Below, piece after piece: positions 52,522-60,123 of a stretch of DNA of 64,000 bases. This stretch comes from VXRN01 sp963664365 (GTDB lineage Bacteria; Chloroflexota; Dehalococcoidia; Lucifugimonadales; UBA1123): contig OY761144.1 of NCBI GenBank assembly GCA_963664365.1, forward strand, positions 186,001-250,000. Reading direction: 5' to 3'. Below the pieces are notes generated by a model. The model did no database searches. It worked only from the letters and a program-made list of their open reading frames with translations, and had not been told where the DNA came from. Position numbers and translations under genes: made by a program. Every line of letters begins with the position of its first letter. The first letter of the stretch is position 1.

Positions 52522-52593
52522 ATGAATGTACGGCTATACACTGACCCTGAGTTGGGCTACCCTCATATCTGTGCGCATGAGAAGGAGGCGCAG
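52522..52593 (+). pseudogene. N-terminal stub of a DUF4258-like toxin fused to its antitoxin
   Basis: MNVRLYTDPELGYPHICAHE resembles the opening of small toxins of the MNVRFYxDPETGxPHIxxH type that are coded just before antitoxins like the next gene. Only about 20 residues are left, then the frame runs directly into the antitoxin reading frame without a stop. The body of the toxin is deleted. Confidence 0.55.
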
Positions 52594-52809
52594 ATGAACA
52601 GATTCCCGCCCGGATGGGACGAGGAGCGTGTCCGCAGCGTTCTTGAATACTACGAATCGCAGACAGAGGATGAAGCCGTGGCGGAAGACGAGGCCGCCTA
52701 TGAGGATCAGACGCACGCGATGATGGCGATTCCCAAAGAACTGGTTCCTGCCGTCAGGGAGTTGCTGGCGAAGCATGGCAGTCCACAGTCAACGCCAACC
52801 GTAAGCTAA
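52594..52809 (+). CDS. Small acidic antitoxin-like protein
   Basis: 71 residues from the ATG at 52594, with GAAGGAGG before it. FPPGWDEERVRSVLEYYESQTEDEAVAEDEAAYEDQTHAMMAIPKELVPAVRELLAKHG is a well-spread small family coded after DUF4258-type toxins. The strong ribosome site shows that it can still be made although its toxin is truncated, so it is an orphan antitoxin or a decoy. Confidence 0.65.
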   Translation: MNRFPPGWDEERVRSVLEYYESQTEDEAVAEDEAAYEDQTHAMMAIPKELVPAVRELLAKHGSPQSTPTVS

Positions 52810-52906
52810 TCGCCCCGCTTCGGGTGGAATACCCAAGATGTGATCAGCCAGATGTAGGGGGAGCGTTTCATCCTACCCGTAAGATTAGAGCATCAACCGT
52901 CCCCAC

Positions 52907-53360
52907 TTACCCCCACGGGTCCAGAACCACCTTGCCGCACGCGCCGGTAGCCTGCAGTTCCCACGCCTGCTGAACCTGACTCATCGGGAAGGTGTGCGAG
53001 ATGTACTTGTCCAGCTTGTCGCCTGAATCCTGGATGACCTTCAGCAGCTTGGGATAATTCCCGCAGTTCATGGTCCAGTTGCCGCGCAGCGTCAGCCCCT
53101 TGTTGCCCAAGTCTCTCAGGACGTGAAGGGTAAGGTCACTGCCCTCTCCTGGGAATCCGACGTGGCCCTTGGGCCGGACCGCGTCGATACAGAGCCTCTG
53201 CGCCTGGGCCGACGCGGAGCAGTCCACGGCCTTGTCGACTCCGACTCCTCCGGTGAGGTCCATGATCTGTTCGAGCGCCCTGCCGTCGCTCGGATCGATC
53301 ACGACCTCGGCGCCCAACTCCCTGCCCAGGTTGACGCGGTAGGGGATGCTCTCGACAGCC
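52907..53360 (-). pseudogene. Truncated zinc-type alcohol dehydrogenase, C-terminal part
   Basis: About 150 codons reading VNLGRELGAEVVIDPSDGRALEQIMDLTGGVGVDKAVDCS, RPKGHVGFPGEGSDLTL, NKGLTLRGNWTMN, FPMSQVQQAWELQATGACGKVVLDP: the second half of the Rossmann domain and the C-terminal lobe of an MDR alcohol dehydrogenase. The zinc-binding catalytic half is missing; a stop lies in frame at about 53361 and the DNA beyond belongs to the methyltransferase remnant on the other strand. A deletion or insertion junction is therefore near 53360. Confidence 0.85.
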
Positions 53361-53364
53361 TAAG

Positions 53365-53557
53365 ACAGGGATGGCTGAATCCGCCGGTGGACGACATCAA
53401 CCCAAGCGACCTGAAGCGTCGAACGCTGACGAACCTGTACAATGACCCTCCCACCTGGCTGGAGCTTGCACACAGAAAGCTCGATGAGGCAGTGTCCGCA
53501 GCCTACGGGTGGTCCCCCAACCTCACCGACGGGGAGATACTGGCGCCGGGCCTTTGA
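53365..53557 (+). pseudogene. Second remnant of a DNA methyltransferase C-terminus
   Basis: Reads LNPPVDDINPSDLKRRTLTNLYNDPPTWLELAHRKLDEAVSAAYGWSPNLTDGEILAPGL and stops. LTNLYNxxPxWLxxAHxxLDxAVxxAYGW is the conserved end of large DNA methyltransferases. Compared with the remnant at 50463 it keeps more of the upstream part and less of the last 15 residues. It follows the ADH junction directly. Confidence 0.8.
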
Positions 53558-53700
53558 ATGTCATTCTTGCCGCGGTGGTCGGAGACGCCGTCAACTTCCT
53601 CGTTACCGAGGACCGCCGCATACTCAGCAAGGGAAGGCGGCTGGGGCTAGGTGAACGTGTCCATAGATATCGAAGACGCGATCACCGTAATCAGGGCGCT
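53556..53700 (+). pseudogene. PIN-domain toxin C-terminal remnant
   Basis: VILAAVVGDAVNFLVTEDRRILSKGRRLGLGERV, then after a frame change SIDIEDAITVIRAL. NFLVTEDxxIxxKxxRxGLxxRV is the third catalytic region of PIN-domain ribonuclease toxins, so this is the end of such a gene with a frameshift and no start. It overlaps the edge of the transposase remnant on the other strand. Confidence 0.6.
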
Positions 53701-54035
53701 TGCTCCACAGCCTTCCAGCCCGTTGCTGCTGGTGAATCACCACTTGCTTGGCGGACCACAGAAGACGTAGCTTGAGATTCTGCTTGATCAGCTTGAACGC
53801 CATCTCGATGTCCCATCTGCGCGCGTACAACTGGGCAATGGATTTGATTGAGATGGGATTCGGTTGCAGCTTGACGGTGCGCCACTGATGGCGTCTACAG
53901 AACCATCGCAGGCAGGATGCGCGGTCTGCCCGGCCCTTGTCTCTCATGATCCAGCTCGATGTTCTCCAAACACTGCCGCAGGAACGTGTCTATGCTGCCG
54001 AGGGTGTCTGCATCGTCGTTGGTATGTGTGGACAT
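53624..54035 (-). pseudogene. IS4-like transposase remnant with internal deletion
   Basis: From ATG 54035 the frame reads MSTHTNDDADTLGSIDTFLR, then QGPGRPRILPAMVL and a stop, the opening of IS4-type transposases with a GRPRxLP motif. In another frame IAQLYARRWDIEMAFKLIKQNLKLRLLWSAKQVVIHQQ follows, the C-terminal YxxRWxIExxFkxLK region around the catalytic Glu. The middle, including the two catalytic Asp residues, is missing. The element is dead. Confidence 0.75.
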
Positions 54036-54051
54036 TGCACAGTCGCTCCTT

Positions 54052-54080
54052 CTGAGTAGTCATATCCTTTTACTACTCAG
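54052..54080. repeat. 9-bp inverted repeat at the transposase edge
   Basis: CTGAGTAGT at 54052-54060 and ACTACTCAG at 54072-54080 form a perfect stem with an 11-base, T-rich loop. It lies just outside the transposase start and may be part of the insertion sequence end or a hairpin blocking read-in transcription. Confidence 0.45.
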
Positions 54081-54223
54081 AGGAGCATCGCCTAAAGGCG
54101 AGGACGGTTCTTAAATCCAATTAGTTGGAGCCGATGCCACGAGGGACGCCCCTACGACAGGTTTGCGTGGGCCTATTTTGATGGTAATGACAGTGGGGGC
54201 GGTCGGGATGACAGAGAGAAGGG

Positions 54224-54431
54224 CTTGGAATGACAGTGGGGCGCTTGGAATGACAGTGGGGCGCTTGGAATCACTATGGCCTTGTCAGGCCACATCAAGA
54301 GGGATGAAAATGGCGGCCTCGCCCCTCGTCCTGTGGATTCCCGCGTGCGCGGGAATGACGGTGTGGGTCTGGCTCCTATTTTCATAGCAATGACAGTGGG
54401 GCACATGGAATGACATGAATAACCGAAAGGC
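54224..54431. repeat. 145-base dispersed repeat, copy 2, with 20-base tandem units
   Basis: 54267-54431 repeats the block at 8177-8321 but carries one inserted 20-base unit near its 3' end. Just before it, near-identical units of TGACAGTGGGGCGCTTGGAA stand in tandem (from about 54226), and the insert (TGACAGTGGGGCACATGGAA) is one more of these. So the short unit has spread into the long repeat. Short reading frames here are by-products of the repeat. Confidence 0.8.
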
Positions 54432-54531
54432 GCTGCGCCTGCCCCAGCTTGACCTTGCCGAGTCTGTGGGATATATTCGGGCAGACGAACTCGCCGGCGC
54501 AGGCCGCGCGGCGAATGGGAGGACGCTCAGC

Positions 54532-55746
54532 ATGAACGAAGATACGCGCCAGATAGAGGTCAACGGCCTCTGGAAGGTGTTCGGGGACAAGCCCGAGCGC
54601 GCCCTCGACCCTCAGTACGCCGACAAGAGCCGCGCCGACATTCAGGAAGAGATCGGCGCCGTCGTGGGACTGCGAGACGTGTCTTTCAGCGTCGGGGCGG
54701 GGGAGATATTCGTCGTGATGGGGCTTTCCGGCAGCGGAAAGTCAACACTCGTAAGATGCCTCATCCGTCTGATCGAAGCGACGGAAGGCGAAATCAAATT
54801 CGACGGCGAAGACGTTCTCCAATACACGCCCGAGCAGCTCATAGAGTTCCGGCGCCAGAAGGTCGCCATGGTGTTCCAGCACTACGGGCTGCTGCCCCAC
54901 AGGCGCGTCCTCGACAACGTGGCCTTCGGCTTGGAGATCCAGGGCATCGGCAAGGAAGAGCGCTACAAGGCGGCGGCCAAGGCCATCGATACGGTCGGCC
55001 TGACCGGCTGGGAGGACTACTACGCCCGCGAGATGAGCGGCGGTATGCAGCAGCGCGTCGGACTCGCGAGAGCGCTCGCCGTCGATCCCGAAGTGCTTCT
55101 CATGGACGAGCCTTTCAGCGGACTCGACCCCCTGATACGGCGGGAGATGCAGGACGAACTCATTTCGCTTCAGACTGAGGTACACAAGACCATCGTCTTC
55201 ATCACCCACGACCTGAACGAAGCGCTCAAGATCGGCGACCGAATAGCGATCATGCGGGACGGGGAGGTCGTCCAGCTTGGAACTCCCGAACAGATAGTCA
55301 CCGATCCCGCCGACGACTACGTCGCCGAGTTCATACAGGACGTTTCGCGGTCCAAGGTCATTCAGTCCTCAGCCATCATGCAGCAGCCGAACGCCGTCGT
55401 ACATGACTGGCAGGGGCCCCGCGCCGCCCTTCTCATCATGCGCAGGAACGATACCGACGTCGCATTCGTTCTCGGCCACGACCACAAATTGCGGGGCATT
55501 CTGACCGAAGACCGCGCCGCCGAGCTCGCGCGCCAGAAAGTCGAAAAGCTTCAGGGCGTGGATACCGGGGAGGTCATGACCACCTCGCAAGACTCTTTCA
55601 TAGAAGAGATCATACCCATGGCCGCGCAGACCGAGCACCCCATAGCCGTTATCGACGACGATGGACGGCTTCTCGGAGAGGTCCACAGGGGCGCGCTGCT
55701 TGCCGGAATCGCCGAGGACGGACAGGATAACGGACAGGAGAGTTGA
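54532..55746 (+). CDS. proV: Glycine betaine/proline ABC transporter ATP-binding protein
   Basis: 404 residues from the ATG at 54532 (GGGAGGA upstream). Walker A GLSGSGKST, Q-loop in VAMVFQHYGLLPH, signature MSGGMQQRVGLARAL, Walker B VLLMDEPFSGLDP, then two CBS-like repeats in the last 110 residues (LTEDRAAELARQ, HPIAVIDDDGRLLGEV). The N-terminal KVFGDKPERAL and the CBS tail are typical of ProV/OpuAA, in which the CBS domains sense ionic strength. First gene of a three-gene operon with permease and binding protein. Confidence 0.92.
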   Translation: MNEDTRQIEVNGLWKVFGDKPERALDPQYADKSRADIQEEIGAVVGLRDVSFSVGAGEIFVVMGLSGSGKSTLVRCLIRLIEATEGEIKFDGEDVLQYTPEQLIEFRRQKVAMVFQHYGLLPHRRVLDNVAFGLEIQGIGKEERYKAAAKAIDTVGLTGWEDYYAREMSGGMQQRVGLARALAVDPEVLLMDEPFSGLDPLIRREMQDELISLQTEVHKTIVFITHDLNEALKIGDRIAIMRDGEVVQLGTPEQIVTDPADDYVAEFIQDVSRSKVIQSSAIMQQPNAVVHDWQGPRAALLIMRRNDTDVAFVLGHDHKLRGILTEDRAAELARQKVEKLQGVDTGEVMTTSQDSFIEEIIPMAAQTEHPIAVIDDDGRLLGEVHRGALLAGIAEDGQDNGQES

Positions 55747-55747
55747 C

Positions 55748-56812
55748 ATGGCCCAAGTAGAAGATTCCCAATCCGGCCCCGGCTCCCTGCTAAGAGTCCC
55801 CGCCCTAACCGACCTCCCGCCCAAAGTCCTATGGGGAACGGTGAGCGCCGTTCTGCTGGTCATCATGATCGCCTGCCTGGCTATATGGGGGTCGGGTATG
55901 GAGTTCCCGACTACCGTGTCCACCTCCGAGTCCCCCACCGCCAGCGGTGGCTCCGTCACGCTCACCAAGACCGTCCGGCAGGTGGTCGGCGGAGAGATCG
56001 ACGATATTGTTGACTGGCTCACCGTCGAGGGCGCATGGCTCTTCGACGGCCTAAGCTCCGGGGTCACCTACGCGCTCATTCGCATCGAAGACATTCTCAA
56101 ATGGGTCCCATGGCCCGTAATCGTGGTCGGGCTCGCGTTCCTCTCATTCATGGTCGGACGATGGCCCCTCCTTGCCGTAACCGTCGTCGCCCTGCTCTTC
56201 ATGGGATTCATGGGGCTGTGGGAAAACACCATAGACACACTGGCGCTGATGGTCGTTTCGGTCATCATCTCCGTGGCGATAGGTCTCCCACTCGGGGTGC
56301 TCGCCGCGCGGAGCAGTCTCGCAGATAACATAATGCGCCCCATTCTGGACGCCATGCAGACCATGCCCAGCTTCGTTTACCTGCTCCCCGGCGTCCTATT
56401 CTTTGGACTCGGCCCTCCGGCGGGCGTCTTCGCCACCATCATCTACGCCGTCCCGCCCGTCATACGGCTGACCAACCTCGGCATACGTCAGGTATCCGCC
56501 GAAGCCGTCGAGGCCGCCCGCTCATTCGGCACCACCCCATTCCAGCTTCTGACCAAGGTGCAAATACCCATGGCAATGCCGACCATCATGGCGGGCATCA
56601 ACCAGACGACCATGATGGCGCTCGCCATGGTGACCATAGCCAGCATGGTCGCCGCGGGCGGACTCGGCGACAACGTTCTCCGCGCATTGCAGAAAAATCA
56701 GTCTGGAAACGGCGCTATCGCGGGACTCGCCATCGTTTTCCTTGCTATAATAATAGACCGGCTAACCCAGTCCGTAGCCCGCAAACAACAAGCCAGCCTC
56801 AGCGTAGGCTAG
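55748..56812 (+). CDS. proW: Glycine betaine/proline ABC transporter permease
   Basis: 354 residues from the ATG at 55748, one base after the stop of the ATPase gene. About seven membrane segments; the ABC permease EAA loop is clear in SAEAVEAARSFGTTPFQLLTKVQIPMAMPTIMAGINQT, and MGLWENTIDTLALMVVSVIISVAIGLPLGVLAARS is the start of the core domain. A long periplasmic loop follows the first membrane segment. It forms the channel for uptake of betaine-type solutes with the genes on either side. Confidence 0.92.
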   Translation: MAQVEDSQSGPGSLLRVPALTDLPPKVLWGTVSAVLLVIMIACLAIWGSGMEFPTTVSTSESPTASGGSVTLTKTVRQVVGGEIDDIVDWLTVEGAWLFDGLSSGVTYALIRIEDILKWVPWPVIVVGLAFLSFMVGRWPLLAVTVVALLFMGFMGLWENTIDTLALMVVSVIISVAIGLPLGVLAARSSLADNIMRPILDAMQTMPSFVYLLPGVLFFGLGPPAGVFATIIYAVPPVIRLTNLGIRQVSAEAVEAARSFGTTPFQLLTKVQIPMAMPTIMAGINQTTMMALAMVTIASMVAAGGLGDNVLRALQKNQSGNGAIAGLAIVFLAIIIDRLTQSVARKQQASLSVG

Positions 56813-56892
56813 AGAGAAGCGCCCCGGATGGTGACCGCAACCACAAAATGCAACCGGAAGATCCGCAGACTGAACAGAAAGGACAAGGCAAA

Positions 56893-58011
56893 ATGAGAAT
56901 CAAGACAATCGCCGCAATAGCAGTCCTCGCCGCGACCCTTGCCCTCGCCGCCCTCGCGTGCTCTTCCGAGCCGGAGGTTGTCGAGGTGGTCAAAGAGGTT
57001 GAAGTGGTCAAGGAGGTCGAGGTCGTCAAGGAGGTCGAGGTGGTCAAAGAGGTCGAGGTCATGCCCACGCCCGGCCCCAAAGAGACCATCGTATTCAGCG
57101 ATCTCAACTGGACCAGCGCGCAGGTTCAGGACCGCATCGCGCAGTACATAGTCGAAAAGGGCTACGGCTACCCGACCGACGTGGTATTCGGCGCCACCCT
57201 GCCGCTCTTCAACGGACTCCGCAACGGCGACTCCCACGTCACCATGGAGATTTGGCTTCCCAACCAGGACGAGGCGTGGATGGAAGCACAGTCCGCCGGA
57301 GAAGTCGTCTCCGTCGGCGAGAGCCTCAGCAAAGACTGGCAGTCCGCGTTCGTCATTCCGGCATATCTCCAAGAGGAGTACCCGGACCTCGACAGCGTCG
57401 ATGACCTCAAGGACGACAAGTTCAAAGAACTGTTCGCGACCGCCGAGACCGGCGGCAAGGCCCGACTCGTGTCATGCGTCATAGGCTGGGCCTGCGAGGA
57501 AGTCAACGCCGCGCAGATAGAGGGCTACGGGCTCGCCGACCATGTTCACATCGTCAACCCGGGTGATGGCGCGGCCGCCAACGCCGACCTCTATGGCGCC
57601 TACGAGAAGAAGGAGCCTTGGCTCGGATACCAGTGGGGCACCAACGACCCGCCTCTGCTTCTGGACCTGGTTCGGCTCGAAGAGCCTGCCTATAGCGATG
57701 AGTGCTGGTTCACCACCAAGGCGTGCGCCTACGAAGACGCCACCATCCTCATCGCCGTCCATCCCGATCTCCTGAATCGCGCGCCCGACGTCGTCGATAT
57801 GCTCCGCAAGTGGAGCTTCGACATAGACATCTACAAAGCTGTCGCCGCATGGATGGACGATAACCCCGACGCCAACGCCAACGACGCCGCTCTCTGGTGG
57901 CTGAACGGCAACTCCGACGTCTGGGGCAATTGGGTAACCGGCGACGCAGCCTCCGGCATCAACGCCGCGCTCAGCGCCAACGAAAGACCCGACGGCTGGC
58001 CCACCGAGTAG
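56893..58011 (+). CDS. proX: Glycine betaine-type substrate-binding lipoprotein
   Basis: 372 residues from the ATG at 56893. Signal peptide with lipobox LAALAC, then a spacer of VEVVKE repeats (coded by repeated GTCAAGGAGGTCGAG units) that holds the domain off the membrane. The rest is an OpuAC-like type II binding fold: TIVFSDLNWTSAQVQDRIAQYIVEKGYGYP, SHVTMEIWLPNQ, EPWLGYQWGTNDP, and the aromatic-rich positions expected to cage a quaternary amine. Betaine, choline or DMSP are possible ligands. Third gene of the uptake operon. Confidence 0.9.
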   Translation: MRIKTIAAIAVLAATLALAALACSSEPEVVEVVKEVEVVKEVEVVKEVEVVKEVEVMPTPGPKETIVFSDLNWTSAQVQDRIAQYIVEKGYGYPTDVVFGATLPLFNGLRNGDSHVTMEIWLPNQDEAWMEAQSAGEVVSVGESLSKDWQSAFVIPAYLQEEYPDLDSVDDLKDDKFKELFATAETGGKARLVSCVIGWACEEVNAAQIEGYGLADHVHIVNPGDGAAANADLYGAYEKKEPWLGYQWGTNDPPLLLDLVRLEEPAYSDECWFTTKACAYEDATILIAVHPDLLNRAPDVVDMLRKWSFDIDIYKAVAAWMDDNPDANANDAALWWLNGNSDVWGNWVTGDAASGINAALSANERPDGWPTE

Positions 58012-58131
58012 AACAGACCAGACAAACCGGGAGGCCGGCCGATGTGGAGCCGGCCTCCCACAATAGACACCAAAACCCGCATACTCCATAATGTCACCCG
58101 ACGGACGACTCCAAGCTCCGAAAGGTGGCCC

Positions 58132-58890
58132 ATGAAGATCGCGCGATTTCTGTGGAGAGACAGGGTACAGTGGGGCGTCATCGACGGCGGCGACGTTCGC
58201 GCCCTCAAGGGCCGACGCCTGTCCGCGGAACCGCGCGCCGGCCGCCGTCTCTGCGCTCTCTCCGACGTCCGACTGATGGCCCCCATAGACACCCGCTCAA
58301 GCAAGATCGTGGCCGCCGCCGCGAACTATGGCGAGAAGGCCGGACGCGACGGGCCGGGGCTATTCACCAAGCAGCCCGGAACCGTGGTCGCGCACAACGA
58401 GCCGATAGTCTATCCGCGCATCTGCCACACCGTCGTACACGAGGCCGAGGTCGGCATCGTAATAGGCCGAAGCGCGAGCAAGGTCCACCCCGAAGACGCG
58501 CTGGATCACGTTCTCGGATACACCTGCGTCAACGACGTGAGCGCTCCCGGCATGACCACCAGCGACATCGGCCGCGGCGACAGCATGAGGCTGAAGCACT
58601 TTGACACGTTCTGCCCGGTCGGCCCCTGGATAGTCACCGGACTAGACGGAGACAACCTCCGAATCCAGTGTCGCGTCAACGGCAGGACGGACGTGGACGG
58701 ATCCAGCGCGGACATGCTTTGGGGCGTCGCGGAGCTAGTGAGTTGGGTGTCGGAGGTCATGAAGCTAAACACGGGCGACATCATCCCAAGCGGGTGCCCC
58801 GGAGCGGCGCAGATCGCGGTGGGCGATACGGTCGAGGTGGAGATCGAGGGAATAGGCACGCTGAGAAACCCGGTGGTCTCAGACGTGTGA
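58132..58890 (+). CDS. Fumarylacetoacetate hydrolase-family protein (short form)
   Basis: 252 residues from the ATG at 58132 with AAAGGTGG upstream. FAH core: KIVAAAANYGEKAGRDGPGLFTKQPGTVVAHNEPIVYPRICHTVVHEAEVGIVIGRSA, then GYTCVNDVSAPGMTTSD and KHFDTFCPVGPWIV, then MLWGVAELVSWVSEVMKLNTGDIIPSGCPGA. The EVE-type metal ligands are in the expected places (HEAEVG). Members act as acylpyruvate hydrolases, oxaloacetate decarboxylases or hydratases. It follows the betaine transporter by 120 bases and precedes an enolase-superfamily gene, suggesting acid-sugar breakdown. Confidence 0.9.
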   Translation: MKIARFLWRDRVQWGVIDGGDVRALKGRRLSAEPRAGRRLCALSDVRLMAPIDTRSSKIVAAAANYGEKAGRDGPGLFTKQPGTVVAHNEPIVYPRICHTVVHEAEVGIVIGRSASKVHPEDALDHVLGYTCVNDVSAPGMTTSDIGRGDSMRLKHFDTFCPVGPWIVTGLDGDNLRIQCRVNGRTDVDGSSADMLWGVAELVSWVSEVMKLNTGDIIPSGCPGAAQIAVGDTVEVEIEGIGTLRNPVVSDV

Positions 58891-58949
58891 CGATTTACGA
58901 ATGTATAATGTGAGCAAGCGCCCGTTGAAATTGGAACTGAGGTAAGAAC

Positions 58950-60074
58950 ATGAAGATCACCGACATCCAGGTCAACCAGTTGAAGTCCACCCTCGGGCCC
59001 GACGACAACTCATTCGTCGGGCGGCCCGGACGCCTCATCGTCCGCGTCTTCACGGACGATGGGTTGGTCGGCATCGCCGAGGGCTCGCGCGGCCTGGGGG
59101 TCTTCCGCGCGCACCTGGAGGACGTGGTCAAGCCTCTCCTGATCGGCGTGAACCCCCTGCAGCCGCGCCGCATCTGGGAGATTCTCGCGCTCGGCTCCGG
59201 ACAGCAGGCGACCCGACTGCCTTCGCAGATCGTCGGAGCGATAGACGTCGCTATATGGGACATCATGGGCAAGGCCGCCGGAATGCCGCTTCACGCATTG
59301 CTCGGCGGCGCGGCCAGGACCGACATACCCCTCTACTGGAGCAGGGGCAACGGCTGGAAGAAGTCGCCGGGCGAGATGCTTGAGGAGGTCCAGGAGGGAT
59401 ATGAGCGCGGATTCCGAGCCTTCAAGATTCGCATGGACTGGCGCGACTATCGGCAGGACTCGGACCCCGATAAGGACTTCGCCATCTTCAAGGCGTGCCG
59501 CGAGTGGCTGCCGGGCGACATTCCGCTCGGTTTCGACGCCAACTGCGGCTACTCGGTATCGACCGCCATCACCCAGGGCCGCAAGTTCGAGGAGATGGGA
59601 ATAGCCCACTTCGAGGAGCCGCTGCCGCAGTACGACTTCAAAGGACTGCGCCAGGTGGTGGACGCCCTCGACTGCCCGGTGTCGACCGGGGAGCAGGAAC
59701 TTTCCGCCTGGCGTTTCCAGGACCTGCTCGACCTCGGCAACCCCGACATTCTCCAGCCTGACATCATCAACGTCGGCGGCGTGTCCGAGATCATGCGCGT
59801 GTATCAGATGGCCGTCGCGAACAACAAGGTCATCATGCCTCACAGCCCCAGCGTCGGAGCGAACTCGCTGGCGAGCCTGCACGCTTACAGCACGGTGGGG
59901 AACGCCATAAGGCCGCACGAGTACTCCGAGGAGTTCACGGGTCCGGCCGAGCGCGTCGCCGAGTTGTTCGTCGAACCCATCATTCCCGAAAACGGCAGGA
60001 TCAAGCTCTCCGACCGACCCGGGCTCGGCCTGGAGTTCGACGAGAAGGCGCTGGAAGACTGGATACTGGAGTAG
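58950..60074 (+). CDS. Mandelate racemase/muconate lactonizing enzyme-family protein
   Basis: 374 residues, GAGGTAAG before the start, and TATAAT at 58904-58909 as a possible -10. Enolase-superfamily residues are present: Lys in RAFKIRMD, metal ligands Asp in GFDANCGYS, Glu in HFEEPLPQYD and Glu in STGEQELS, and the His in VIMPHSPSVGANS that marks the mandelate-racemase subgroup (acid-sugar dehydratases and racemases). An N-terminal capping domain (PDDNSFVGRPGRLIVRVFTDDGLVGIAEG) is complete. A sugar-acid dehydratase role together with the FAH-family neighbour is a reasonable inference. Confidence 0.9.
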   Translation: MKITDIQVNQLKSTLGPDDNSFVGRPGRLIVRVFTDDGLVGIAEGSRGLGVFRAHLEDVVKPLLIGVNPLQPRRIWEILALGSGQQATRLPSQIVGAIDVAIWDIMGKAAGMPLHALLGGAARTDIPLYWSRGNGWKKSPGEMLEEVQEGYERGFRAFKIRMDWRDYRQDSDPDKDFAIFKACREWLPGDIPLGFDANCGYSVSTAITQGRKFEEMGIAHFEEPLPQYDFKGLRQVVDALDCPVSTGEQELSAWRFQDLLDLGNPDILQPDIINVGGVSEIMRVYQMAVANNKVIMPHSPSVGANSLASLHAYSTVGNAIRPHEYSEEFTGPAERVAELFVEPIIPENGRIKLSDRPGLGLEFDEKALEDWILE

Positions 60075-60123
60075 GGCGTCGAACCCCGCCCCTGTCTATC
60101 GGCACAAAACGGAAGGGAGGTCC

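Noticed and set aside
54163..54387. 74-codon frame ending LWIPACAGMTVWVWLLFS
   Set aside because: Such peptides arise when REP-like ATTCCCGCG repeats are translated; the DNA is a dispersed repeat.
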